From contig CP089463.1 of the NCBI GenBank assembly GCA_026636295.1, positions 310,001 to 374,000 on the forward strand: a stretch of 64,000 nt of DNA. The letters are read 5' to 3'. Below, piece by piece: positions 48,895-56,453 of this stretch (positions are counted from its first letter, which is position 1; each line of letters starts with the position of its first letter). The stretch is from Medakamo hakoo. Taxonomy: Eukaryota > Chlorophyta > Trebouxiophyceae > Coccomyxaceae. A program made the translations under genes and the position numbers. The notes under the pieces are model-generated. The model searched no databases. It saw nothing but the letters and a program-made list of their open reading frames with translations, and had not been told where the DNA came from.

Positions 48895-50580
48895 TCACAG
48901 CTCGTCAATGTACGCCGTCTCCTGCGAGAACAGGCCGCCAAACAGGCCACCTCCGCTCTTCTTTTTCTCGGAGGGAGCAGTGGAAGCCTTGCCAGACGGC
49001 GACCGCTTGGGCGGCGGCGGCGGCGGCGGGGCGGCTTTCCTCGCGGGCGCGGGCGGCGCGGGCCGCCGGGCCGACGACACGGACCGTGTGCCCGCACTCA
49101 CCGCCTTCGTGCCTCCGCTGCTGCTCTTGTTGGCGCTGCTGAACATGCCGCCAAACAGGCGGCCGCCGGGCTTGTCGTCGGACGACGGCGGCGCGCGAGC
49201 CTTGGGCGGCGGAGGCGGTGGCCGGGCTTTGGGAGCGGGCGGCGGTGGCCGCGCTTTTGGTACGGGCCGCGCCGGCGGCGCCGCGGCCGCCACCGTCCGC
49301 GTGCCGCCGCCACGAGCCCCACCAAACAGGCGGCCCAGCGGGTTGGCTGGCACGCCGTCGTCCTCTCCTTCTTCGTCCTCTTCATCGTCGTCGTCGCTGC
49401 CGGCCGTGGCCCCCCCGAACAGGCGGGCCAGGGGGTTGTTGGCACGCGCGCCCGCGGGCCGCCCACCCCCGCCGCCGCCCGCCTCCTCCCGCCCTGCCTT
49501 GGCGCCGCCAAACAGGGCCGGCACGGCCGGCAGGGACGACAGCGCAGGCGCGACAGGAGCCGCCCTGGCAGCGGGCGCAGCAGCCACGGCCGCCGGCGCT
49601 TCCACCGCGACTTCACAGCCCGGCAGGGCGGCCGCGGTCGCCGTGGCCGTCGGCACCAGCGGCACGCCTTCGCGCGCCCAGGCCGCCACCTCGTAGCTCG
49701 CCCCGCGTTTGGCGGCGGCCAAGCTGGCCGCAATGACGTCGGCGACCTGGCGCGGGGACGCGCCGGGCGCGGAGGGCGGGGCGGAGGACGGGCTGCCGAC
49801 GGCGGCCGGGATGGCGTTGTAGTCGCCGCCCGCGCCGCCATCCACCCCGCCGGGCAGGCGCAGCAGCGTCGTGGCCAGGCCAGCCGCCCGCGCGGCAGTC
49901 AGGGCGGGCGGGGGTGGCCCCGCGCCCGCGAGGACGACGACCCGGCTGGCGCCCGCGGCCGCGGCGGCGGCGATGGCGTCGCCGCGGCCAGGCCGGCCAA
50001 AGCGCGGGCCGGCGGGCGCCGGCGACGAGCCAGCGACGACGACGAGGACGGACCCGCGCCCGATGGCGGCCGCCGCGTCGGACGCGTCGACGAGCGTCAA
50101 GCGCTTGAATTCATCGCCTTTGATGACTTCAGCTTTCTTGAAAAAGGCGGCGTCGGCCGCGGCGGCGTCGGCATCCGGGACGGCTGTGGAGGGACACAGG
50201 GTGAGGCAGCGAGGGGGTGAGCTGAGCGGGGAGGTGTGTCGAAATGGCTCGCGGGCAAGGCAAAGAAAACGACGCGCCAACCCACCTAAAGTCACACGCT
50301 GCCCCGCGCGCAGCAGGCCCAGGGCTAGCCCACATCCAAGGGCCCCGTCCGCGATGAGAACTATGTCCGACGATGGAGCGGCGGCGCCAGCCGACGCTGA
50401 AGACGACGCCGCGACTTTCTCAAGCAGCTTGCCGACGAGCGCGGGCGCTGCTCCAGTCGGTTTCGCTGCCGCGCCGGCGACAATGGCCGTCCCCCGTGAC
50501 GACGGAACGGTGCAGGGCGCACGCCCAAGCCGGCTGCCGGGCCCACTGGCGCGCAGGATGGTCGAGCACGCGGCCTGCAT
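48895..50580 (-). CDS. Tic62-like Rossmann protein with five C-terminal LFGG repeats, two exons
   Basis: Exons 50580-50286 and 50183-48895 (donor GTGGGT, acceptor CACAG, phase 1) give 527 aa. The first ~40 residues look like a plastid transit peptide. Residues ~72-270 form an atypical NAD(P)-binding Rossmann domain ('DIVLIADGALGCGLALGLLR', 'VLVVVAGSSP', 'GASRVVVLAGAG', 'TTLLRLPGGV', then 'YNAIPAA' and 'SPRQVADVIAASL'). The tail (~320-527) is disordered, Pro/Lys-rich with an acidic patch, and carries LFGG at 322, 353, 384, 441 and 512, three as '(G/A)RLFGG', ending 'LFSQETAYIDEL'. Plant Tic62 has the same layout, an SDR domain plus a repeated Pro-rich tail that binds ferredoxin-NADP reductase; here the repeat differs. 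Inference: a stromal/thylakoid scaffold with repeated docking motifs. Confidence 0.7.
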   Translation of the reverse strand: MQAACSTILRASGPGSRLGRAPCTVPSSRGTAIVAGAAAKPTGAAPALVGKLLEKVAASSSASAGAAAPSSDIVLIADGALGCGLALGLLRAGQRVTLGGLARRFLCLAREPFRHTSPLSSPPRCLTLCPSTAVPDADAAAADAAFFKKAEVIKGDEFKRLTLVDASDAAAAIGRGSVLVVVAGSSPAPAGPRFGRPGRGDAIAAAAAAGASRVVVLAGAGPPPPALTAARAAGLATTLLRLPGGVDGGAGGDYNAIPAAVGSPSSAPPSAPGASPRQVADVIAASLAAAKRGASYEVAAWAREGVPLVPTATATAAALPGCEVAVEAPAAVAAAPAARAAPVAPALSSLPAVPALFGGAKAGREEAGGGGGGRPAGARANNPLARLFGGATAGSDDDDEEDEEGEDDGVPANPLGRLFGGARGGGTRTVAAAAPPARPVPKARPPPPAPKARPPPPPPKARAPPSSDDKPGGRLFGGMFSSANKSSSGGTKAVSAGTRSVSSARRPAPPAPARKAAPPPPPPPKRSPSGKASTAPSEKKKSGGGLFGGLFSQETAYIDEL

Positions 50581-50659
50581 ACTGATGTTTTGGATGGAGT
50601 GCAAAGAAGATAAGGGGGCGGCCCCCTTCAGAAGAAGAAAAAAAGAACTAGCACAGACA
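50581..50659. promoter_or_regulatory. 79-bp bidirectional promoter with GC palindrome
   Basis: Only 79 bp separate the ATGs of the Tic62-like gene (minus) and the plastid methyltransferase gene (plus). The centre holds 'GGGGGCGGCCCCC' (50616-50628), a GC palindrome, flanked by A-rich purine tracts ('AAGAAGAAAAAAAGAA'). Both products look plastid-targeted, so co-regulation is likely. Confidence 0.6.
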
Positions 50660-52135
50660 ATGCGGTGCACTGCGCCGGCGTCCCGCACGACGGCGGCCCA
50701 GCCGCGCGCCGGCCCGGCCCCACCTCGTGCCGCCAGCACGCCCCAGCTGAAGACCAAACCGGACTGGGCAGGTGAGTGGGAGGCAGGCGGTTTTGCTTTG
50801 TTGTGGCGCGTACTAGAGCGATGGGTTGCCGTCGCCGCAGCGGCGACGTCGCGACCGTCTCCGCGACAGAAAGACGGCCGCCCGCACGGACGCCTCACCC
50901 CTCCCACCCCCTCCCCCACACACCCGTAGGCGATGACCTGCTGTCCAAGCTCGTCAACGGCATCATCGCCACCAAGCCCTTGTACGCCCTGCTGAAAGTC
51001 GGGGCCAAACAGGTAAAGGCGGACGGGCGTGCGACGGGCGCGCACGCCCGACCCCCCCCGGGCGGGGCGTGTACCCCCCACCCCACCCCACCCTCCCTTC
51101 CATCGTCCTTGCGCACGGCCGTGCGCTCCCTCCCACTCGGCACCTCAAAGACGCACACAAACACACACCCACTCACCCTCACACACGCACACACACACAC
51201 ACATACACACACACACACACGCACCCACGCGCACGCAGGTCTTCAAGTCCACCGCCGAAAAGGCGGGCGTGCCATGGGACGCGACGTTCCGGGCGCTCAC
51301 GTCCGACCCGGCCCTGCCCGCCATCAAGGCGCAGCTGGAGGACCCTCGCATCGTCTTCCCGGACTACTACACGCAGCCTTTCCACGCGTATGAGGCCGGC
51401 AACCTGTCGTGGGAGGCGGCGGCAGAGGTGGAGTCCGCGACGCAGGTGACGGCGCTGCGGACGTTCCGGTCCGAAGCGCCCGGCCTGGCGCCCGACGCGG
51501 CGCAGGCCCGCCTGCGGGCCAACATCCACGCCGCCATCCGGGACTTTTCGCGCGACGCGGCATTCAGCGACATCCTGGACGTGGGCTGTTCCGTGGGCGT
51601 GTCGACGCGCCACCTGGCGGCGGAGTGGCCGTCCGCGGCCGTGACGGGCCTCGACCTGTCCCCTTACTTCCTGGCCGTCGCCGAGCTGCGCGAGCGCCAG
51701 CGCGAGGCTGGCGCGGCTCCGGTCCCGCACTCCAACGCCGGGCCGGAGTGTGCGGACCGGTCCCGCATCGCCTACGTCCACGCCAACGCGGAGGCGACCC
51801 GCCTGCCGCCGGCCTCCTTCGACCTGGTAAACTCAACGTTCGTCGTGCACGAGTGCCGGCCCTGGGCGATCGAGGGCATGGCGGGCGAGGCGTACCGCCT
51901 GCTGCGCCCGGGCGGCACGTACGCCGTGGCCGACAACAACCCCGCGTCCGCCACCATCCAAAACTTGCCCGCCCCCCTGTTCACGATGATGAAGGCGACG
52001 GAGCCGTGGTCGGACGAGTACTACCAGTGCGACATTGAAGCCATGCTGCGCGGGTGTGGGTTCATCGATGTGGTGACGGTGGAGGCGGACCACCGGCACC
52101 GGGTGGTGCTGGGGCGCAAGCCGTCGCGGGCGTGA
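50660..52135 (+). CDS. Plastid-type SAM-dependent methyltransferase, three exons
   Basis: Exons 50660-50771, 50930-51012 and 51239-52135 (GTGAGT, GTAAAG donors; TAG, CAG acceptors) give 363 aa. The N-terminal ~35 residues ('MRCTAPASRTTAAQPRAGPA') are transit-peptide-like. A helical segment 'DDLLSKLVNGIIATKPLYAL' precedes a class I methyltransferase: motif I 'ILDVGCSVGVSTRHLA', motif II acidic 'VTGLDLSPYFL', 'HANAEATRLPPASFDLVNST', and 'EAYRLLRPGGTYAVADNNP'. The pattern is that of small-molecule or lipid methyltransferases of plastids (ubiE/COQ5-like superfamily); the substrate is not defined. 'DYYTQPFHAYEAGNLSWEAA' is typical of a plant/algal subgroup. The second intron is almost pure CA repeat before the acceptor. 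Confidence 0.85.
51148..51236 (+). repeat. CA-rich microsatellite leading to a splice acceptor
   Basis: (CA)n with few interruptions spans about 51148-51236 and ends in 'GCACGCAG', the acceptor of intron 2 of the methyltransferase gene. The CA tract replaces a normal polypyrimidine tract. Confidence 0.85.
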
Positions 52136-52258
52136 GGAGGGGGGTGGGGTGGGGGTGGTGGGGGAGCGTGTCAAAGAAGGATGGAGAGAGGGGTTGCAGG
52201 CCGCGCGTGTTTTTTTCTTGCACACACCCACACAAAAAAAAACTCATCAAAAAAAAAA

Positions 52259-53006
52259 ATGGCCGACGCCGCCGCCCAACAGATCGTCCAGCGCTTTGGA
52301 GCCATGCGTTCCGAGCTGGCGACCGTCTCCGGGCGGTTGTCCGACCTGGCGTCGGAGGAAGCCGAGCACGCGCGCGTGGTGACCGCGCTGCAGCCAATGG
52401 CAGCGGACCGGCGGTGCTGGCGGCTGGTGCGTGCCGTTGCGGTTCTGTGTTGCGCTCGCCACGGATGCAGGATGCACCCAGGCACCGGCGCATGTGGGCG
52501 GGCAGGGGTGGGAGCGGGCGTCGCGCTGTGCGGGCGAGCGGCTTTTTTGTGCGCGCCTTGAGATGCAAAGGGGGGAGGCGAACGAGTGCTCAACCCCTCC
52601 CTCCCTCCCTCCCATCTTCACACAGGTCGGTGACGTCCTCGTCGAACGCACGGTCGGCGAAGTCCTGCCCGCCGTCCAGTCCAACCAGGCCCAGCTGGCA
52701 GAGGTGCGAGGGCGTGGTGGGTGGGGAAGACCGGCGCGCGACGCCCTTCCCTTTGCGTGCGCGTGCGCGCTCACCCACCCACTCTCTCCATCCCCATCCC
52801 CACTCCATCATCCCCACCCCACACAAAAGATCGTCGCCAAGCTGAAAGCGGACGTCAAAGCGAAGGAGGAAGCGCTGCTGGAGTACCAAAAGAAGCACGG
52901 CATCCGGATCCGGGATGGGCCGCCCCCGCCACAGCAGCAGCAGCAGCAAGCGGCGGCAGCGGCGGGAGCGGGTGCGCCGGGGAAGGGCGAGGGCGTGCTG
53001 GTGTGA
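52259..53006 (+). CDS. PFDN2: Prefoldin subunit 2, three exons
   Basis: Exons 52259-52426, 52626-52703 and 52830-53006 are phase 0 and give 140 aa. 'AAQQIVQRFGAMRSELATVS' and 'SEEAEHARVVTALQPM' form the first coiled-coil helix. 'GDVLVERTVGEVLPAVQSN' is the beta-hairpin of beta-type prefoldins. 'AKLKADVKAKEEALLEYQKK' is the second helix, followed by 'HGIRI' and a Gln/Ala-rich tail. The prefoldin hexamer hands unfolded actin and tubulin to the chaperonin CCT. Length is normal. The ATG follows a run of A, and the last acceptor is AAAG rather than CAG. Confidence 0.92.
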
Positions 53007-53064
53007 AGCCTTTTTTTTTTTCGTCTTTGGTTCCGACGGTTGTTTTCTACACAAAAGCACTCCC

Positions 53065-54639
53065 TCAAGCCGCGGCCAGTGCGGCCTCCTCCTCGCCCTC
53101 TGCCGCCTCCTCCTCGCCCTCTGCCGCCGCCTCCTCACCCACGACGACCGCCGCCACAGCCGCCGCCACGCCCGCCGTGTGTTCGCGCGCGTCCTCGCCC
53201 GCGCCCACCTTTGCGGCCAGGCCCGCCAGCGCGGCCGCCAGGGCCGGCAGCACGGGGCACGCCTCCCCTCCACCCCACTCCGGGACGCGGACCAGGTTGC
53301 GGTGTTCGCCGGGCGCGGCTTTCTCAGGCTCGTCGTCCACGAGCACGCACCGCGACAGGTCGGAGAAGAAGCGGGCGAGCGGCTTGACAGTGGCGACCGC
53401 GGCGCGCGCGTCGGCCGCGCACGAGGTGGAGGTCGGACCAGCAGCAGCGCCCAGCCCGCCGCCTCCCGCGGGCGGCGGGCGGGGCAGCGTGTGGCCGCGG
53501 TGCAGGATCAGGGCGCGCACCGAAAACAGGCCGCCCGCGCCAGCGTCCGCCAAAGCAGCGAGCGCCGCGTCGACCGTGGCGGGCGTGGCGGAGGTGAACA
53601 CGCCGCACCGGGCGACGGTCGGCGGCAGGGCCTGCCGCAGGGCCGCGATGCCGGGCCGGACGCGGATGGTCCGCCGCGCGCCGCGCCCCGACCACGCGCT
53701 GCGCGAGATGAGCGTGCCATTGAGGTCAAAGAGAAAGATGGGGCGGGGGTCGGCGCCGAGCTGGGCGTCGATGTGGCGGGGCGGCTGGGAGCCCGGGTAG
53801 GGGTTGGACGGCGTGCGGACGCTGGAAGACGACGGCGGCCAGGCGTGTCGAGGCGGCGGTGGTGGTGGCGCGAGCGCCGCGACGGCCGGGCTCTGGCCGT
53901 GGGTGCGCGGCGGCGGCGCCCACCGCCCGGCGCCGCCGCGGCCGTGGCCGCCGTACCCCGCCGCCGCGCCGCGCCCGCGGCCGCCCGCATACACGGCGCC
54001 CATGCCGGACGACGGCGGCGGCACAGGAGACGGGGTCCAGCCCTGGAGGTCGAGGCGCGGCTGGGGGTCGCGCGGCGCGGGCCCGACCGCGCGCGCGGCC
54101 GCGTCGGCGTCCTCGTCCGTCGCCGCGCGCCAGACGCGGCGAAAGCCTTCCCGCTCGTCCGTGAATTCAAAGTCCCGGGCAAACCGGTGGACGACCGCTT
54201 CCGCGTCGGCGGGGGAGAGGGTGGGGTGGTCGGTCCGGGCGGCGGCGCGCGCGGCGCACAGCGCGACGGGGGGACAGAGCTCCAGTGCCCAGGCGGGGAC
54301 ACGCGCGCCGACCGCCAGCCCCGTCCAGACGGCGCGCTGGCCGCGATCAAAATTGCACCTGTCGACGCAAATGGAGTGGCCTTTGCGCAGCGCGTCCGCG
54401 GCGGCGGAGATGCACCGCTCGCGGCTGCCCAGCTCGTCTTGGCTGATGCGCGTCCATCCTGTTGTTTGGCGTGGGACAAAAAACTCATGAGCGTGGGTTG
54501 CAGGCCGCCCGCGTTTGTTCCGCCCGCGCGCTTGCTGCTTCGACTCACCGTTGGCAGCCAGCGCGGTCGCGAGCCTTGACTTGCCACACCCTGGGAGGCC
54601 GACTAAAACGAGCACGGCCTGGTCGCGGGGCGGGTCCAT
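53065..54639 (-). CDS. P-loop kinase fused to FCP/NIF-like HAD phosphatase
   Basis: Exons 54639-54549 and 54458-53065 (GTGAGT / ACAG, phase 1) give 494 aa. N-terminus: Walker A 'GLPGCGKS' (14-21), then 'RISQDELGSRERCISAAADA', 'GHSICVDRCNFDRGQRAVW' and a lid-like stretch, matching the PNKP-type polynucleotide kinase fold, joined to a segment 'ERE...FRRVWRAATDEDA'. After a Gly/Pro-rich linker the C-terminus (from ~274) is a HAD phosphatase: 'IFLFDLNGTLISR' (nucleophile Asp; the second acid is Asn, as in some FCP1-homology proteins), 'GVFTSATPATVDAAL', 'RCVLVDDEPEKAA' and 'NLVRVPEWGGG'. Kinase-then-phosphatase order is that of T4 Pnkp, but the phosphatase is FCP/NIF-type. A 5'-kinase / phosphatase for nucleic acid ends is a reasonable guess. 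Confidence 0.8.
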   Translation of the reverse strand: MDPPRDQAVLVLVGLPGCGKSRLATALAANGESKQQARGRNKRGRPATHAHEFFVPRQTTGWTRISQDELGSRERCISAAADALRKGHSICVDRCNFDRGQRAVWTGLAVGARVPAWALELCPPVALCAARAAARTDHPTLSPADAEAVVHRFARDFEFTDEREGFRRVWRAATDEDADAAARAVGPAPRDPQPRLDLQGWTPSPVPPPSSGMGAVYAGGRGRGAAAGYGGHGRGGAGRWAPPPRTHGQSPAVAALAPPPPPPRHAWPPSSSSVRTPSNPYPGSQPPRHIDAQLGADPRPIFLFDLNGTLISRSAWSGRGARRTIRVRPGIAALRQALPPTVARCGVFTSATPATVDAALAALADAGAGGLFSVRALILHRGHTLPRPPPAGGGGLGAAAGPTSTSCAADARAAVATVKPLARFFSDLSRCVLVDDEPEKAAPGEHRNLVRVPEWGGGEACPVLPALAAALAGLAAKVGAGEDAREHTAGVAAAVAAVVVGEEAAAEGEEEAAEGEEEAALAAA

Positions 54640-54780
54640 GGCTTTGGCACCGCGCGCCGGGCGGCGCGCGCCGTTTTTTTCCTGTGCCGATGCCGGAGTG
54701 GTGCGGGGCGCCCACTCGTGCGAAAAAACAAACAAGCCGTCGCAGCATTTGTTTTTTCGGTGCGCCAAAACCATGCGCCC
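54640..54780. promoter_or_regulatory. Bidirectional upstream region of kinase-phosphatase and SET genes
   Basis: 141 bp between divergent ATGs. It includes A- and T-rich patches ('gaaaaaacaaac', 'ttgttttttc', 54720-54757). No named element. Confidence 0.4.
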
Positions 54781-56112
54781 ATGACGGTCGACGCCGCTTT
54801 CAAGCGGTGGTGCGCTGATGTCGGCATCATGACGCCGTACGTGGCAGTGGTCGGGGTGGCGGCACGGTCGGAGCAGCAAGCCGACGCGGCCGCCGCCGCC
54901 GCCGCGTCGGCCGCTCGCGCCGGCCTGTGTCCACCCTCGCCCTCTGGCCGGTCTGTGGTCGCGGCGTCCGCCCTCCGCCGCGGCGACCTCATCGCCGCCG
55001 TCCCCGACGCGGCTGTGCTGACGGTCGAAGCCTCATGCATTGGCGCCGCACTGCAAGCGGCGGGCCTGGGCAACGCGCCCGCCAACGCGTGGCGCGAGGG
55101 CGTCGGCCTGGCGCTCGCCCTCCAGGCGGAAGCGGCCGCCGGGCGGTCCTCCCGCTTCGGGCCATACGTGGCCTGGCTGGCGGGCGCCCTGCCCGGCCTG
55201 CGGGCCACGCACCCAGTCCTGTGGCCGGCTGGCCAGAGGCGTGCTTTGTTGGCCGGCACGGCCATCGCCCGGACCCTTGGCCCCCGCGCGGCGACGTCCG
55301 CCGCGCGCCACGCGCCCGCGGCCCTCCCCGCCGCGTGCCGCCTGGCCGCCGCCGTCTCTGCCCGCCTCGGCCTGCCGCAATTAAAAATAAAACTGCCCTT
55401 CGAGGACGCGTACGCCATCGTTGCAGCGTACGCCTTCACACTGGGCGGTCGCGACCGCATCTTGGCCCTCGTCCCCGTGTGGGATGCCTTGGACCACGAC
55501 CCGCTGTCGTCCCGGTGGGTCGGCGGCGGCGGGTGTGGCGCGCTGTCGCACGACCCGGACGCCGGCGTCCTCAGCATGCGGGCCAGGAGGGCCGTCCCGC
55601 CGGGGTCGCCCGTCTTCAACTGCTACGGCGACGTCGGGCCCGCGCGCGCGGTGCTGCGCTACGGGTTCGCGCCCCCGCCCGCGGGCGCGTCGCCCGACAG
55701 GCTGGAGGCGGGGCCGGGCGAGGTGGGCGTTGCAGCCGCCGCGACTGCCCCGCGCCGGCGCCGCGCCAACGCTGCCATCGCCGCCGCCGCCGCGGCGGCG
55801 GGCGGGCGGCCGATGTGGGCAGATGGAGAGAGCGGGCTACCCAGCGAGGGCCTGTTTGAGGCCGCGGCGGCGGCGGCGGCCGTGGTGGAGGGCGGGCGAC
55901 CGAGCGAGGCAGGCGGCCGGCGCGTCCTCGGCGCGTTGGCAGCCCGTCGCTGCACAGCCCTGAAGCGCGGGGCCGTGCGGGCTGCGGCGTGCAAGGCCCC
56001 GCCTGGGCGGGCTGCACTCGCGTGGGCGGCCCGGGACGGGGAGGTCAGTGCAGCGCTGGCCCTGCGGGCGTGGGCGGCCGGGAAGCGGAAGCGGAGGAAG
56101 GGAGCCGGGTAG
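54781..56112 (+). CDS. SETD6/RLSMT-type SET-domain protein methyltransferase
   Basis: 443 aa, single exon. SET motifs of the Rubisco LSMT / SETD3 / SETD6 class: 'RSVVAASALRRGDLIAAVP' near residue 59; a helical iSET insert ('AWREGVGLALALQAEAAAG', 'SSRFGPYVAWLAGALPG'); 'ALVPVWDALDHDP' in place of the usual 'L-x-D-x-x-N-H'; and 'VFNCYGDVGPARAVLRYGFA' with the catalytic Tyr. The Asn of the N-H motif is Asp ('DALDHDP'). A helical C-terminal substrate-binding region follows, shorter than usual and Ala-rich. Such enzymes methylate lysine or histidine on specific proteins (Rubisco, actin, ribosomal proteins). The last 27 codons are part of an 81-bp tandem duplication. Confidence 0.75.
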   Translation: MTVDAAFKRWCADVGIMTPYVAVVGVAARSEQQADAAAAAAASAARAGLCPPSPSGRSVVAASALRRGDLIAAVPDAAVLTVEASCIGAALQAAGLGNAPANAWREGVGLALALQAEAAAGRSSRFGPYVAWLAGALPGLRATHPVLWPAGQRRALLAGTAIARTLGPRAATSAARHAPAALPAACRLAAAVSARLGLPQLKIKLPFEDAYAIVAAYAFTLGGRDRILALVPVWDALDHDPLSSRWVGGGGCGALSHDPDAGVLSMRARRAVPPGSPVFNCYGDVGPARAVLRYGFAPPPAGASPDRLEAGPGEVGVAAAATAPRRRRANAAIAAAAAAAGGRPMWADGESGLPSEGLFEAAAAAAAVVEGGRPSEAGGRRVLGALAARRCTALKRGAVRAAACKAPPGRAALAWAARDGEVSAALALRAWAAGKRKRRKGAG

Positions 56113-56193
56113 CGGGACGGGGAGGTCAGTGCGGCGCTGGCCCTGCGGGCTTGGGCGGCCGGGAAGCGGAAGCGGACGAGGGGAGCCGGGTAG
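56033..56193 (+). repeat. 81-bp tandem duplication straddling the stop codon of the SET gene
   Basis: Copy 1 is 56033-56112 and copy 2 is 56114-56193, period 81 bp, with a handful of mismatches (e.g. cagcgctgg/gcggcgctgg, gcgtggg/cttggg). 81 is a multiple of three. Copy 1 ends with TAG (56110-56112), and copy 2 also ends with TAG (56191-56193) in the same frame. Copy 2 would add a repeated C-terminal peptide if the first stop were read through. Confidence 0.9.
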
Positions 56194-56453
56194 GTGTGTG
56201 AATAGGAAAAAGGCGGCGGGCGTGCTGTCTCGCTCAATGCTCTGTTTCCTTTTTTTCCGCACGAACACAACACACCCCAGCCACGTCCTCGCATCAAAAC
56301 ACACGTGCCCAGGCCCTCCACACACAGCCTCACCCGCCGGGCCAAGGACCCGCGCGTGTGCGTGAGGGAGCGACTGAGCGCCAGCAAAGGAAACACACAC
56401 CACCGCGCCGCGCGCGCGCCTTCAACCCGGCCGCGCGCCGCGCACCTCCCACC
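56194..56453. promoter_or_regulatory. Upstream region of ECM29
   Basis: About 260 bp after the duplication, with a T run (56247-56258) and CA-rich stretches (56266-56400). It should include the ECM29 promoter and 5' UTR. No motif recognised. Confidence 0.4.
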
